From Erythrobacter sp. (GTDB lineage: Bacteria; Pseudomonadota; Alphaproteobacteria; Sphingomonadales; Sphingomonadaceae): 64,000 nt of DNA. A model generated the notes under the pieces. It saw only the letters and a list, made by a program, of their open reading frames with translations. It searched no databases and was not told the origin of the DNA. The number at the start of each line of letters is the position of its first letter. Position 1 is the stretch's first letter. Location: contig JAACTC010000009.1 in NCBI GenBank assembly GCA_009993635.1, positions 1-64,000 on the forward strand, in the 5' to 3' direction. Made by a program: the position numbers and the translations under genes. Below, one piece after another: positions 52,206-61,724 of this stretch.

Positions 52206-53087
52206 CTACTCCGCCAGCAGCCGCTTCGCCATCGCGCGGACTTCGTCGGCCATGTCCGGGCGTTGCATCGCCAGCGCAAGGGTCGCTTCGACGAAGCCCG
52301 TCTTGCTGCCGCAATCGTAGCGCGCGCCGTCGAAAGTGACCGCGTGGAACGGCTGGTTGCCGATCATCTTGGCCATCGCGTCGGTCAGCTGGATCTCGCC
52401 GCCCGCGCCCTTGCCCTGGTTCTCCAGCACCCGCATCACTTCGGGTTGCAGGATGTAACGGCCGGAGATGATCTTGTTCGACGGTGCCTCGGCCACCGGA
52501 GGTTTCTCGACCAGCCCCTTCACCTCGGTCAGCTTGCCCTGCTCTTCGCCGGGATCGATCACGCCGTAGCTGGAAACCGTTTCCTGCGGCACTTCGAGGA
52601 CGCTGATCACGTTGCCGCCGACCTGTTCGTAGGCATCGACCATCTGCTTCATGCAGCCCACGCCGTCCGCTTTGCCGATCATCAGCTCGTCGGGCAGGAA
52701 GATCGCGAAGGGATCGTCGCCCACGATGGCGCGCGCGCACCAGATAGCGTGGCCGAGGCCCAGCGGCACCTGCTGGCGCACGGTGATGATGTCGCCGGGC
52801 ACCGCGCGGGTCGAATCGAGGATCGAGAGATCCTTGCCGCGCTCCTCCATGGTCTGTTCCAGCTCGAAGGCGACGTCGAAATGTTCGACGATCGCGGTCT
52901 TGCCGCGACCGGTGACGAAGATCATCTGCTCAATCCCCGCTTCGCGTGCTTCGTCCACCGCGTACTGGATCAGCGGGCGATCGACGATGGCCAGCATTTC
53001 CTTCGGGATAGCCTTGGTTGCGGGAAGGAAGCGGGTGCCAAGCCCCGCGACGGGGAAAACGGCCTTGCGGATCGGTTTATGCGCCAT
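52206..53087 (-). CDS. galU: UTP-glucose-1-phosphate uridylyltransferase
   Basis: GalU makes UDP-glucose for surface polysaccharides. The 293-aa protein has the nucleotidyltransferase motif [40 protein letters not shown]-like binding region (here [12 protein letters not shown]), ILPDE-type FLPDELMIG and GRYILQPEV, with VEKP in [14 protein letters not shown]. The ATG at 53087 is used; a TTG two codons upstream is the only extension. It is divergent from murA by 122 bp. No polysaccharide cluster is adjacent, so it serves the cell in general. Confidence 0.96.
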   Translation of the reverse strand: MAHKPIRKAVFPVAGLGTRFLPATKAIPKEMLAIVDRPLIQYAVDEAREAGIEQMIFVTGRGKTAIVEHFDVAFELEQTMEERGKDLSILDSTRAVPGDIITVRQQVPLGLGHAIWCARAIVGDDPFAIFLPDELMIGKADGVGCMKQMVDAYEQVGGNVISVLEVPQETVSSYGVIDPGEEQGKLTEVKGLVEKPPVAEAPSNKIISGRYILQPEVMRVLENQGKGAGGEIQLTDAMAKMIGNQPFHAVTFDGARYDCGSKTGFVEATLALAMQRPDMADEVRAMAKRLLAE

Positions 53088-53209
53088 GGGCAACAGGTAT
53101 GCGGGTGCAGCCGGGGGCCGTCAATGCCGCGTCCCTTGCCGCACGACCCGGCACAAGGATGCACGCGCCAAGCTTGTTTTGCTGCGTATGCTCGCTAAAC
53201 GCCCGTGGG

Positions 53210-54493
53210 ATGGAAAAACTACGCATTATCGGCGGCAACACGCTGTCCGGCACGATCCCGATCTCGGGCGCGAAAAACTCCGCGCTTACCCTGATCCCCT
53301 GCGCCTTGCTCACCGACGAGCCGCTGACCTTGCGCAACCTGCCGCGGCTGGCGGACATCGACAGTTTCCAGCACCTGATGACGCAGTTCGGCGTGGCGGT
53401 GAACATCGCGGGCACCCGGCCCGAAGATTTCGGCCGCGTGGTGACCTTCGAGGCCACCCGGCTCACCTCCACCACCGCACCTTATGATCTGGTGCGCAGG
53501 ATGCGTGCATCCATCCTCGTACTCGGCCCGATGCTGGCGCGCGCCGGTGTCGCCACCGTCTCGCAGCCGGGCGGGTGCGCCATCGGCAACCGCCCGATCG
53601 ACCTGCACCTTGCCGTGCTGGAAGCCCTGGGGGCGAGGATCGAACTGGCGCAGGGCTATGTCCGCGCGCACGCGCCCGATGGCGGCCTGCCGGGGGGCGA
53701 ATACGATTTCCCATCGGTGTCGGTCGGCGCGACCGAGAATGCGCTGATGGCCGCCGTGCTCGCCAACGGCACCTCGACCTTGCGCAATTCGGCGCGCGAG
53801 CCGGAGATCATCGACCTGTGCAACCTGCTGGTCGCGATGGGCGCGGAGATCGAGAATATCGGCCAGTCCGACCTCGTGATCCACGGGGTCAATCGTCTCA
53901 ACGGGGCGACCTACAAGGTGATGGCCGACCGGATCGAGGCAGGCTCCTATGCCTGCGCAGCGGCGATCACCGGCGGCAATGCCCGGCTGGAAGGTGCCAA
54001 TGCGGACGATATGTCGGCCACGCTCCATGCGCTGCGCAATATTGGCATCGAAGTGGAAACTGATGCCAAGGGCGTGAGCATCGCGGCCAATGGCAGGCTG
54101 AAGGCCGCCAACCTCTCGACCGCGCCGTACCCCGCACTGGCGACCGACATGCAGGCGCAGCTGATGGCTCTGCTGACGGTGGCGCAGGGCACCAGCGTGC
54201 TGACCGAAACGATCTTCGAGAACCGTTACATGCACGTGCCCGAGCTCAACCGCATGGGCGCGAATATCGAGGTTTCGGGCCGCACCGCCATCGTGCACGG
54301 GCAGGATGGGCTGACCGGGGCCGATGTAATGGCGACCGATCTGCGCGCCTCGATGAGCCTGGTGATCGCCGCCTTGGCCGCCAAGGGCGAAACCAATATC
54401 CGGCGGATCTACCACCTCGATCGCGGCTACGAACGGCTGGAAGAGAAGCTGAGCGCAATCGGCGCGGAGATCGAACGGGTCGGCGACGAATAG
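53210..54493 (+). CDS. murA: UDP-N-acetylglucosamine 1-carboxyvinyltransferase
   Basis: MurA transfers enolpyruvate to UDP-GlcNAc, the first committed step of peptidoglycan synthesis. The 427-aa protein has [19 protein letters not shown] (Lys and Asn of the active site), [34 protein letters not shown] with the catalytic Cys that fosfomycin attacks, [21 protein letters not shown] and [12 protein letters not shown]. The start is ATG 53210 ([14 protein letters not shown]); the frame is open upstream in non-coding sequence. The end of the gene is followed by the small 75-aa ORF. Confidence 0.97.
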   Translation: MEKLRIIGGNTLSGTIPISGAKNSALTLIPCALLTDEPLTLRNLPRLADIDSFQHLMTQFGVAVNIAGTRPEDFGRVVTFEATRLTSTTAPYDLVRRMRASILVLGPMLARAGVATVSQPGGCAIGNRPIDLHLAVLEALGARIELAQGYVRAHAPDGGLPGGEYDFPSVSVGATENALMAAVLANGTSTLRNSAREPEIIDLCNLLVAMGAEIENIGQSDLVIHGVNRLNGATYKVMADRIEAGSYACAAAITGGNARLEGANADDMSATLHALRNIGIEVETDAKGVSIAANGRLKAANLSTAPYPALATDMQAQLMALLTVAQGTSVLTETIFENRYMHVPELNRMGANIEVSGRTAIVHGQDGLTGADVMATDLRASMSLVIAALAAKGETNIRRIYHLDRGYERLEEKLSAIGAEIERVGDE

Positions 54494-54561
54494 CAGAGCA
54501 TTACTGGACCCAAAGCCCGCCTCCAACGTTCGGCCAGTACAAAGAACAATGGAGACGTAAC

Positions 54562-54789
54562 ATGGGTTTGATTCGAACCGCTATTCTGGGTGGCCTCGGC
54601 TATCTCGGCTACAAGGCCTACAAGGACCGCAAGGATGAGAACGGCGTAGCCTTCGCCAAGGGGCAGCCCGAAGGCAGCGTGCGTGACGCTGGCGCCGCTG
54701 CGACGGCGACCAAGGGCGACACGATGAGCAACACCGACGAGGCTCTCGACGAGACCTTCCCGGCAAGCGACGCAACCGCCAAGTACTAG
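54562..54789 (+). CDS. 75-aa protein with DETFPASD motif
   Basis: An ATG at 54562 with GGAG 7 nt upstream opens a 75-aa product: a short hydrophobic N-terminus (GLIRTAILGGLGYLGYKAYK) of the YtxH-like kind, then a charged, low-complexity part, and the tail TDEALDETFPASDATAKY. The ALDETFPASD box is, from memory, shared by many small proteobacterial stress-related proteins of unknown function. The protein is probably anchored in or near the inner membrane. It is convergent with the RHH gene, whose stop codon lies 2 nt beyond its own. Confidence 0.85.
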   Translation: MGLIRTAILGGLGYLGYKAYKDRKDENGVAFAKGQPEGSVRDAGAAATATKGDTMSNTDEALDETFPASDATAKY

Positions 54790-54790
54790 A

Positions 54791-55057
54791 TCACGTTTCG
54801 GGCCGCGGGGATGCGCCATCTGCTGCATCCCCGCGCCTCAACTGTTCCACCAGATATTGCCGGATTGCGCTGGCGAGCCCCGTCGTCTCCGCCGCACCCA
54901 GCCTTGCCGCGTCCACCCGCGCGACGATGGCGTTGATCGGCACGCCCTGCGCGCGGGCCTGATCGCGCAGCAGATCCCAGAACACCGGTTCCAGCGTGAT
55001 GCTGGTCTTGTGCCCGGCGATCTCGACCGATCGTTTGACGGGCGAGTGATAGGTCAT
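54791..55057 (-). CDS. ribbon-helix-helix DNA-binding protein (RHH_4)
   Basis: The 88-aa protein matches the RHH_4 family: KRSVEIAGHKTSITLEPVFW is the strand that enters the DNA groove, and the following LLRDQARAQGVPINAIVARVDAAR holds the two helices. These are MetJ/Arc-fold dimeric regulators, common in alphaproteobacteria and mostly unstudied. The ATG at 55057 overlaps the stop of the hydrolase gene upstream (ATGA), so the two are made together. It has no toxin partner nearby, so it is not obviously an antitoxin. Confidence 0.88.
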   Translation of the reverse strand: MTYHSPVKRSVEIAGHKTSITLEPVFWDLLRDQARAQGVPINAIVARVDAARLGAAETTGLASAIRQYLVEQLRRGDAADGASPRPET

Positions 55058-55890
55058 GGCGTCTCCGGTTCGCCTTCCGGCTCAGGCTCCTGCGACGGCG
55101 CGGCGGACCCGGCCTGTTCCCATTGCTGCCAGATCCGCGCGGCTAGGCTGTCGAGCGGCACCCAGTGTCCGCCGCCCGTCAGGTTGATGCGGATGACATT
55201 GGGGCCGCCCACAGCCTCCAGCCGTTCGGCGAAGGCGGGGTCGGCCACATCGTCTTTCGTGCCATGCATCAGCAGAAGCGGCTCCGTGACCAGCGGAACC
55301 GCTGCGAGATTGTCGTACCGATCTTTCACGAAGGCGCGGCCCAGGCGCGGCACCATATCGCGCAGGCGGGTGAACGCACCCAGCGTCGCGACCCCGGAGA
55401 ATTCGTCCCGTGCGGCCATTTGCAGCGCGACCGCTCCGCCCAGGGAGAATCCGAAAAGGTATAGCCGCGCGCCGGGTTCGAGCGCGCGTGCCTTGGCAAT
55501 CCATGCCTCGGCATCGCGATACAGCCCGTCTTCGGATGGCTTTCCGGGGTTGTTGCCATAGCCGCGATACGAGGCGATCAGCACCCCGCGCCCGCCGATC
55601 CGCAGGGGTTCGGCGCGATAAGCCGAGACGAGGTGGTTGTAGCTGTTGCCGTGAAACACGATCACGATCTGGTCAACGCCTTCGTCGGGCGGCCAGTAGG
55701 CGCCCTCCAGTTCCAGCCCGTCCTCGGTCGTGGTGCGGATGACGCCCGGTGCCTCGCCTCGAAATTCGACCCGCGTGTCGGCGAGCGGGGTCGGCTCGTA
55801 AACTTGCGACGCGACCGGCCCGGCGTACGCCAGCGCCCCGGCGACACAACACAGGAGCAGAACCCGGGGCGGTAAGAAAACTCTCGACAT
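55054..55890 (-). CDS. exported alpha/beta hydrolase (BEM46/ABHD13-like)
   Basis: The 278-aa protein has an N-terminal signal or anchor (PPRVLLLCCVAGALAYAGPV) and the hydrolase order QIVIVFHGNSYNHLVSAYRA (oxyanion), LIASYRGYGNNPGKPSEDGL, nucleophile elbow GFSLGG, LLLMHGTKDDVADP and TGGGHWVPLDS with the catalytic His. This is the pattern of ABHD12/13 and Bem46-type proteins. The C-terminus is a Glu/Pro repeat (EPEPEGEPETP). The ATG at 55890 is used. It is translationally coupled to the RHH gene downstream. Confidence 0.9.
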   Translation of the reverse strand: MSRVFLPPRVLLLCCVAGALAYAGPVASQVYEPTPLADTRVEFRGEAPGVIRTTTEDGLELEGAYWPPDEGVDQIVIVFHGNSYNHLVSAYRAEPLRIGGRGVLIASYRGYGNNPGKPSEDGLYRDAEAWIAKARALEPGARLYLFGFSLGGAVALQMAARDEFSGVATLGAFTRLRDMVPRLGRAFVKDRYDNLAAVPLVTEPLLLMHGTKDDVADPAFAERLEAVGGPNVIRINLTGGGHWVPLDSLAARIWQQWEQAGSAAPSQEPEPEGEPETP

Positions 55891-55920
55891 CGTAGGTGCT
55901 CCAGATCGGCCGGGCGCGAC

Positions 55921-56802
55921 TCAGAGGCCCTGCTGCTCGATCCAATCGGACTTTAGGGTTCTGGTCACGGTCTGGACAGACCACCGCGTCTCGTCACACT
56001 GCTCGCGGCCGGTCACGACCATGTCGCTGGTCTCGGTGCGCCTCCAGACGAGCCCAGTATCGTCGATCGCGAATTCGACGGTCACGGTCCCTGTGGCATC
56101 GATCCCGGCGGCCTGCGCGTCTGCGGCTTCTGGTGACAGGTTTTCGCCCGAAATCTCCGCGACAATCAGCGCCGTCTGGACTTCCTGTTCGCGCACGAAA
56201 TGGGGATCGACCGGGCCGCTGGCCACTAGCAGATGATGGCCGTCACGCGTGCCCGCCCCCGTCAGGACCACCGGCTCAGCCACGCCGACAAGCGCGATCT
56301 CCTCCCCTTCCGCCACTCGCCCCGGGCGCATCCCGTAGGCTTCCACCGATTCGATCGCAGCCTGCGGGTCGCACTGCACCTGAATGGCAGTCCAGGTGAA
56401 CAGCCAGCGCGAACAGACGTCCCGCGACCATCCCGCCTCGCCGAGCCAGGCGTCGAGCCGCGTCGACAGCTCGCCTTCGTCGAGGACCGTCTTGGTGCCA
56501 TCGGGCGCGACGAGTATGCGCACCGGGAACATCCATTCGGCGGTGCCGCGGATGTCGTCGCGTGGCCCGGGGATCGCATATTCGATTTCGCTCCCGGTCG
56601 GCGTTTCGGCGATGACGCGCTCGGCCAGAGCCTGCCGGCCGCCGCTGGAGCTTCGGCTTGCATACTCGCCAAGCCCTTCGGTCTTCGTTTCGTATTCCAG
56701 CGACAGGACGTAATCCTGTGCCCCTGCCGGCACCGCGACAAGCGCGGCGGCGAGGGCGAGCAGGCACCGCGCGGGGCGAACGCAGCCAATCATCGGTGCC
56801 AT
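55921..56802 (-). CDS. exported protein of unknown function
   Basis: The 293-aa product has a signal peptide (CLLALAAALVAVPAGAQD). The mature part is largely beta-strand and holds a QDYVLSLEYETKTEGLG start, MFPVRILVAPDGTKTVLD, several Cys (CSRW, QVQCDP, REQCDETRW) and a C-terminal TGTVTVEFAIDDTGLVWRRTE. I cannot name a family. It is encoded between the hydrolase gene and phaB on the same strand with gaps of 30 and 13 nt, so the leftward unit phaB - this gene - hydrolase - RHH is likely. ATG 56802 is chosen because GGCGGGG precedes it. Confidence 0.8.
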   Translation of the reverse strand: MAPMIGCVRPARCLLALAAALVAVPAGAQDYVLSLEYETKTEGLGEYASRSSSGGRQALAERVIAETPTGSEIEYAIPGPRDDIRGTAEWMFPVRILVAPDGTKTVLDEGELSTRLDAWLGEAGWSRDVCSRWLFTWTAIQVQCDPQAAIESVEAYGMRPGRVAEGEEIALVGVAEPVVLTGAGTRDGHHLLVASGPVDPHFVREQEVQTALIVAEISGENLSPEAADAQAAGIDATGTVTVEFAIDDTGLVWRRTETSDMVVTGREQCDETRWSVQTVTRTLKSDWIEQQGL

Positions 56803-56815
56803 CGCCCCGCCTGGC

Positions 56816-57541
56816 TCAATACATGTGCTGGCCGCCATTGATGCTCATGGTCGATCCGGTCACGAAGGCTCCGTCGTCGGCGGTCAGGAAGGCCACGCCG
56901 CGCGCGATCTCTTCCGCCTGGCCCAGCCGCCCGACCGGGATCTTGGCGACGATCTTGCCCAGCACTTCTTCGGGCACCGCAGCCACCATGTCGGTGTCGA
57001 TATAGCCGGGTGCGATCGCGTTCACGGTGATGCCGAAACGCGCGCCTTCCTGCGCCAGCGCCTTGGTGAAGCCGTGAATGCCCGATTTGGCCGCAGCGTA
57101 GTTCACCTGTCCGTACTGGCCCGCCTGCCCGTTGATCGAACCGATATTGACGATCCGGCCCCATTTGCCCTCGCGCATGCCGGGAAAGCACGCCTTGGCC
57201 ATGTTGAAACAACCGCCCAGATTGACGCGCATGACCTCGTTCCAGTCGTCGAAGCTCATCTTGGCGAGCGTGCCGTCGCGGGTGATCCCGGCATTGTTGA
57301 CCAGGATTTCGATATGGCCGTGCTCTTCGGTGATGCGCGAACAGTTTTCGAGACAGGCCTCGTGGTCGCCCACGTCCCACTTCATCGCGGCGATGCCGGT
57401 GCGGGCGGTAAATTCGCGCGCGCGCTCTTCATTGCCCGCGTAGTTGGCGATCACGGTGCGTCCCTGTTCCTTGAGCGCCAGGCTGATCGCTTCCCCGATA
57501 CCGCGCGTTCCACCCGTCACCACTGCGACACGTGCCATCAT
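56816..57541 (-). CDS. phaB: acetoacetyl-CoA reductase (PhaB-like SDR)
   Basis: The 241-aa short-chain dehydrogenase has the cofactor turn VTGGTRGIGEAISLALKEQG, NNAGITRDGTLAKM, catalytic NIGSINGQAGQYGQVNYAAAKSG (Ser, Tyr, Lys) and the PhaB-specific MKWDVGD and NGGQHMY end. It reduces acetoacetyl-CoA to (R)-3-hydroxybutyryl-CoA with NADPH for polyhydroxybutyrate. No phaA or phaC is in the window. Two ATG codons lie in tandem at 57541 and 57538; GAGGGAGAG suits either. Confidence 0.93.
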   Translation of the reverse strand: MMARVAVVTGGTRGIGEAISLALKEQGRTVIANYAGNEERAREFTARTGIAAMKWDVGDHEACLENCSRITEEHGHIEILVNNAGITRDGTLAKMSFDDWNEVMRVNLGGCFNMAKACFPGMREGKWGRIVNIGSINGQAGQYGQVNYAAAKSGIHGFTKALAQEGARFGITVNAIAPGYIDTDMVAAVPEEVLGKIVAKIPVGRLGQAEEIARGVAFLTADDGAFVTGSTMSINGGQHMY

Positions 57542-57664
57542 CTCTCTCCCTCTAAGTCTTTTGAATTTAGAGAAGACGTAGCGTCGCGCGCGCGCGCGGG
57601 CAAAGCAAAAGACGGGCGTGGGGCGAATTTACGGGAAGCCGGGGCGGCGTGTGCGCCCGGACGG

Positions 57665-58426
57665 TCAGAAGCGCAGTTGCGTTCCGATATAGACCGACTG
57701 GCTGTCTTCCGCGCTGTCGGTCAGCGGGGTAAGGCGGTCCTGCTCTTCCGACAGGCGAACGCCTGCGGTCACGTCCAGATTGCGCGAGACGCGGTATGCG
57801 CCGCCCAGATCGAGCTGACGATCGCCGCGCCCTTCGAGCGTGCGCGGTGCGCGGCCCGGCGTGCGTTCCTGATCGACCGAGATGCGCGGCTGGAACCGGC
57901 TCGGCTTATCCTTCGCGCCCTGCGAGGGGCGGAATTCGGAAAGATCGGGCATCGCGATGCGCGAAACCGTTTTCGGAAGTCCGGCCGCGGGCTTGGTGAA
58001 GCTCTGATATCCGCGGGCCATGCCCAGATCGAACGCCGAGGGTGCGACCGCGACATCGCGATCGCGGCGACCGGGTTCGCTACGGGCCGAATCGATGGCC
58101 GAACGGATCGAGATCGCGCGGGCCGAGCCATCGTCCACCCGAACCGCGACGGTTACCGTGCGGTCCGCGATCGACTTGCCGGTGGCGGGCGTGAAGGGCA
58201 GCGCCTCGCGCCGGGCGGCATAGCGTTCGGTCACGCGGCGCGCGAGATCGGGATCGACCGTGGCGGGCGTGAAGCGCGCATTGCTGCTGGCGGCGGCGGA
58301 CACGAGCGAAGGGGTGGTGGCTTCCGCCAGGGCCACGCCGGCTACCGGAATCGCGACGAGGGCCAGCGCACCACCGATGACGGGGGTGAGCAGCCTGCGC
58401 ATTCCAATAGCGGTCTTCTTGCCCAT
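57665..58426 (-). CDS. exported, probable outer-membrane beta-barrel protein
   Basis: The 253-aa protein has a signal-like N-terminus (LLTPVIGGALALVAIPVAGVALAEA). The middle part is polar, rich in Arg/Ala and low complexity. The C-terminus alternates hydrophobic and polar residues and ends DSQSVYIGTQLRF with a terminal Phe, the outer-membrane insertion signature; RQLDLGGAYRVSRNLDVTAGVRL is a second strand pair. With only a few visible strands it could be a small barrel or a secreted protein. Function unknown. The ATG at 58426 is the start; a 49-codon Cys-rich ORF lies just upstream. Confidence 0.75.
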   Translation of the reverse strand: MGKKTAIGMRRLLTPVIGGALALVAIPVAGVALAEATTPSLVSAAASSNARFTPATVDPDLARRVTERYAARREALPFTPATGKSIADRTVTVAVRVDDGSARAISIRSAIDSARSEPGRRDRDVAVAPSAFDLGMARGYQSFTKPAAGLPKTVSRIAMPDLSEFRPSQGAKDKPSRFQPRISVDQERTPGRAPRTLEGRGDRQLDLGGAYRVSRNLDVTAGVRLSEEQDRLTPLTDSAEDSQSVYIGTQLRF

Positions 58427-58451
58427 ACCACTTTCCTATTCGCCGCATTCC

Positions 58452-58601
58452 TTACGGCCGGTGAACGTCCCCAAGGGGGCATTCGATCCGGGACATTATG
58501 CATTCCGTGCAGCGCATGCCAGCTTTTCCACAAGCTGGGGCCGCGCTTGTCGCGCAGGTGTTGCAACTGGCACACAACCCGTGGCCGGGTTCATCATGCA
58601 T
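58452..58601 (-). CDS. possible 49-aa cysteine-rich protein
   Basis: ATG 58601 to TAA 58452 encodes 49 residues with eight cysteines in an ordered pattern: CASCNTC, then C in PACGKAG, then CTEC and a last Cys in IECPLG. CxxCxxC and CxxC clusters suggest zinc or iron-sulfur binding. It ends 25 nt before the outer-membrane-type gene on the same strand. No ribosome site is visible upstream, and the frame could be chance in a GC-rich gap, so confidence is low. The 309-bp space 58427-58735 holds nothing else recognisable except the hairpin at 58519-58538. Confidence 0.3.
   Translation of the reverse strand: MHDEPGHGLCASCNTCATSAAPACGKAGMRCTECIMSRIECPLGDVHRP
58519..58538. repeat. hairpin in the divergent intergenic region
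   Basis: CCAGCTT-ttccac-AAGCTGG is a perfect 7-bp inverted repeat in the gap between the divergent outer-membrane-type and DUF3576 genes. The loop carries TTTTCCACA, one mismatch from a DnaA box, but a single site is weak evidence. No T-run follows on either strand, so it is not an intrinsic terminator. Confidence 0.4.
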
Positions 58602-58735
58602 ACAGCGGCGGGAGGCTGGTTTGCCAATTCGAGGCAGGCGCGCCCTTGCTGCGTTCGATTCGCGGCGATACAGGCTTTGCGTTGCGCGGTCTGCCGACCG
58701 GTCCATTTGCATCTTCCATTGGAAAGCCAGCTACG

Positions 58736-59179
58736 ATGATCAAGCGCCGCCTCTCGATATTCTCCGCCAGCCTTCTGGGCGCGTGTGCCACGCTGTCGGC
58801 CTGTGCCGGGGGTGGCAATCTGCCCGCGGCCGATGTCGCCGCCAGCCAGGTGACCACCATCGGCGTCAATTCCTATCTCTGGCGCGCCAGCCTGGAGGCG
58901 GTGAGCTTCGCACCGCTGCTGCAGGCCGACAGTGCGGGCGGCGTGATCGTGACCGACTGGTACGCCAATCCGCAGAACCCGGGCGAACGCGTGAAGCTGA
59001 CGGTTTCGATCCTCGACCAGGATCTGCGCGCCGATGCGCTGCGCGTCGCCGCCAGCCGCCAAGTCAACCAGGGCGGCAACTGGGTCGATGCGCCGGTCCA
59101 GGCGGCAACCGTGCAGAAGCTGGAAGACATCATCCTGACCAAGGCGCGCGAGCTGCGGCGCCAGGCGATTGCCGGCTAG
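58736..59179 (+). CDS. DUF3576 lipoprotein
   Basis: The 147-aa protein has a lipoprotein signal ([23 protein letters not shown], lipidated Cys near 18 or 23). The mature domain is DUF3576: [43 protein letters not shown]-type strand pair and the helix [16 protein letters not shown]. The domain is confined largely to alphaproteobacteria and its function is unknown. It stands 28 nt ahead of leuS and is followed by lptE, as is often seen in the class. The ATG at 58736 is the start; the longer open frame upstream is not coding. Confidence 0.9.
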   Translation: MIKRRLSIFSASLLGACATLSACAGGGNLPAADVAASQVTTIGVNSYLWRASLEAVSFAPLLQADSAGGVIVTDWYANPQNPGERVKLTVSILDQDLRADALRVAASRQVNQGGNWVDAPVQAATVQKLEDIILTKARELRRQAIAG

Positions 59180-59207
59180 GACTGCCGATCCCACGGGAAA
59201 CCTTGTA

Positions 59208-61724
59208 ATGAGTGATACGCGTTTCGACCCGTCCAATGCCGACGGGCGCTGGCAGGCTGCCTGGGACGAGGCGCAGTGTTTTCGCGCCGACAGCGGTAGC
59301 GACAAGCCCAAGAGCTACGTGCTCGAAATGTTTCCCTATCCCTCGGGCCGGATCCACATCGGGCACGTGCGCAATTACACGATGGGCGATGTGCTGGCGC
59401 GCTACAAGAAGATGCGCGGGCACGAAGTTCTGCACCCGATGGGCTGGGATGCGTTCGGGATGCCGGCGGAAAACGCCGCGATGGAAAAGGGCGTCCATCC
59501 CGGCAAGTGGACGCGCGAAAACATCGAATCAATGAAGGCGCAGTTGAAGCGCCTCGGCTTCGCGCTCGACTGGAGCCGAGAGATCGCGACGTGCGAGCCC
59601 GACTACTACGGCCACGAACAGGCGCTGTTCATCGACCTGTACGAGGCGGGCCTCGTCTATCGCAAGGAAAGCGAGGTCAACTGGGATCCGGTCGACCAGA
59701 CCGTGCTCGCCAATGAGCAGGTGATCGACGGCAAGGGCTGGCGCAGCGGTGCAGAGGTCGAGAAGCGCAAGCTCGCCCAGTGGTTCCTCAAGATCACCGA
59801 CTTCGCCGAAGAGCTGCTCGACGGGCTGGGCAGCCTCGAAGACTGGCCCGACAAGGTCCGGCTGATGCAGGAAAACTGGATCGGCAAGTCGACCGGCCTC
59901 GAATTCAGCTTCGACCTGTCGAATGGCGAGAAACTGCCCGTGTACACCACGCGGCCCGATACGATCTTCGGCGCGAGCTTCGTTGCGGTGGCGGCGGATC
60001 ACCCGGTTGCGCAGTCTATCGACAGCGACGCGGCGCGCGATTTCATCTCCCGGTGCAAACGCGGCGGGACGACCGCGGCCGAGCTGGAGACGGCGGAGAA
60101 GCTGGGCTTCGACACCGGTATCACCGCGAAACACCCGTTTACCGGTGCGGACCTGCCGGTCTACATCGCGAACTTCGTGCTGATGGATTACGGCACCGGC
60201 GCGATCATGGCCGTGCCCGGCCACGACCAGCGCGACTTCGAATTCGCCACCAAGTACGGCCTGCCGATCCCGCGCGTCGTCGCGCCCAGCGCCGATGCCG
60301 CCGACAAGCCTTTCGATGGCGAGGCGGAAAGCGGCGAGGGCGTGCTGGTCAATTCCGACTTCCTCGACGGCATGGCGGTCGAAGACGCCAAGCGCGAAAT
60401 CATCCGTCGCATCGAGGAACAGGGCCGGGGCGAGGGCAAGACCGTGTGGCGCCTGCGCGACTGGGGCGTTTCGCGCCAGCGGTACTGGGGCACGCCGATC
60501 CCCTTCATCCATTGCGAAAGCTGCGGCGTGGTACCCGCATCCAAGGACAGCCTGCCGATTACGTTGCCCGAGGATGTCGACTTCAAGACGCCGGGCAATC
60601 CGCTGGTCCGCCACCCGACCTGGAAGCACGTCGACTGCCCGAAATGCGGCGGCAAGGCAGAGCGGGAGACCGACACGCTGGATACCTTCGTGGATTCCAG
60701 CTGGTATTTCCTGCGCTTCGCCAGCCAGCCTGCGGACAAGCCGTTCGACCGCGATGAAATCGCCAAATGGCTGCCGGTGGAGCAGTATATCGGCGGGATC
60801 GAACACGCGATCCTGCACCTGCTCTACGCCCGCTTCTGGACCCGCGCACTCGCCCGGATCGGCCAGATCGATGTGACCGAGCCGTTCGCCTCGCTGTTCA
60901 CGCAGGGCATGGTGACGCATGAGACTTACAGCCGGAAGGAAGGCGGCAAGACCGTCTACTACGCGCCCGACGAGATCAGCCGCGAAGCCGAGCGTGCGCT
61001 GCTGAAGGACGATGGCGGCGAGGTCGAAATCGGCCGCGTCATCAAGATGTCCAAGTCGAAGAAGAACGTCGTCGATCCGGACACGATCATCGCGCAGTAT
61101 GGCGCGGACGCAGTGCGCTGGTTCATGCTGTCCGACAGCCCGCCGGAGCGTGACCTGCCGTGGTCCGAGGCGGGAATCGAAGGCTGTGCGCGCTTCGTCC
61201 AGCGCGTGTGGCGGCTGGTGTCCGACGAGGCCACGCGCACGCTGGAAGGCGAAGACATCGACCTGCGCCGCAAGACGCACAAGACCATCGCCGCCGTGGC
61301 CGAAGATATCGAGGCGCTGAGCTTCAACAAGGCGGTCGCGCGGCTCTACGAGCTGACCGGCGCGATCGAGAAGGCCGACATCACCGCCGACCGGCGCGAC
61401 GCGACCTTCGCACTGATGAAGCTGGTTTCGCCGATGATGCCGCATCTTGCCGAAGAGGCATGGCATCGCGCGGGCGGCGAAGGCCTGATCGCCGCAGCGG
61501 CGTGGCCCGAAGTCGATCCCGCCATGCTGGTGGAAGACGAGGTGACCATCGCCGTGCAGCACAAGGGCAAGCTGCGCGATACGCTGACCGCGCCCAAGGG
61601 TGCTTCGAAGGAAATGCTGGAGGAAATGGCACTGGCGAGCGAGAAGGTGCAGCGCAGCCTCGATGGGGCCGAGGTGCGCAAGATCATTGTGGTGCCCGAC
61701 AGGCTGGTCAATATCGTCACCTGA
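59208..61724 (+). CDS. leuS: leucyl-tRNA synthetase
   Basis: The 838-aa class I synthetase shows the HIGH motif in [30 protein letters not shown], the editing domain ([30 protein letters not shown]), a leucine-specific zinc-like insert with CESCG and CPKCGG, the KMSKSKKN loop and the anticodon-binding domain. The C-terminal domain is normal. ATG 59208 follows GGGA. The gene is followed directly by lptE with a 1-nt overlap (TGATG). Zinc Cys pairs are intact. Confidence 0.98.
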   Translation: MSDTRFDPSNADGRWQAAWDEAQCFRADSGSDKPKSYVLEMFPYPSGRIHIGHVRNYTMGDVLARYKKMRGHEVLHPMGWDAFGMPAENAAMEKGVHPGKWTRENIESMKAQLKRLGFALDWSREIATCEPDYYGHEQALFIDLYEAGLVYRKESEVNWDPVDQTVLANEQVIDGKGWRSGAEVEKRKLAQWFLKITDFAEELLDGLGSLEDWPDKVRLMQENWIGKSTGLEFSFDLSNGEKLPVYTTRPDTIFGASFVAVAADHPVAQSIDSDAARDFISRCKRGGTTAAELETAEKLGFDTGITAKHPFTGADLPVYIANFVLMDYGTGAIMAVPGHDQRDFEFATKYGLPIPRVVAPSADAADKPFDGEAESGEGVLVNSDFLDGMAVEDAKREIIRRIEEQGRGEGKTVWRLRDWGVSRQRYWGTPIPFIHCESCGVVPASKDSLPITLPEDVDFKTPGNPLVRHPTWKHVDCPKCGGKAERETDTLDTFVDSSWYFLRFASQPADKPFDRDEIAKWLPVEQYIGGIEHAILHLLYARFWTRALARIGQIDVTEPFASLFTQGMVTHETYSRKEGGKTVYYAPDEISREAERALLKDDGGEVEIGRVIKMSKSKKNVVDPDTIIAQYGADAVRWFMLSDSPPERDLPWSEAGIEGCARFVQRVWRLVSDEATRTLEGEDIDLRRKTHKTIAAVAEDIEALSFNKAVARLYELTGAIEKADITADRRDATFALMKLVSPMMPHLAEEAWHRAGGEGLIAAAAWPEVDPAMLVEDEVTIAVQHKGKLRDTLTAPKGASKEMLEEMALASEKVQRSLDGAEVRKIIVVPDRLVNIVT

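Noticed and set aside
54791-55057. Toxin-antitoxin module formed by the RHH protein
   Set aside because: No ParE/RelE/PIN-type toxin is adjacent. The coupled gene is an exported alpha/beta hydrolase, and the protein matches the RHH_4 family rather than antitoxins.
58519-58538. DnaA box and possible replication origin
   Set aside because: Only one near-match (TTTTCCACA) in the loop of a hairpin; no cluster of boxes, no AT-rich unwinding region and no dnaA, dnaN or parAB genes nearby.
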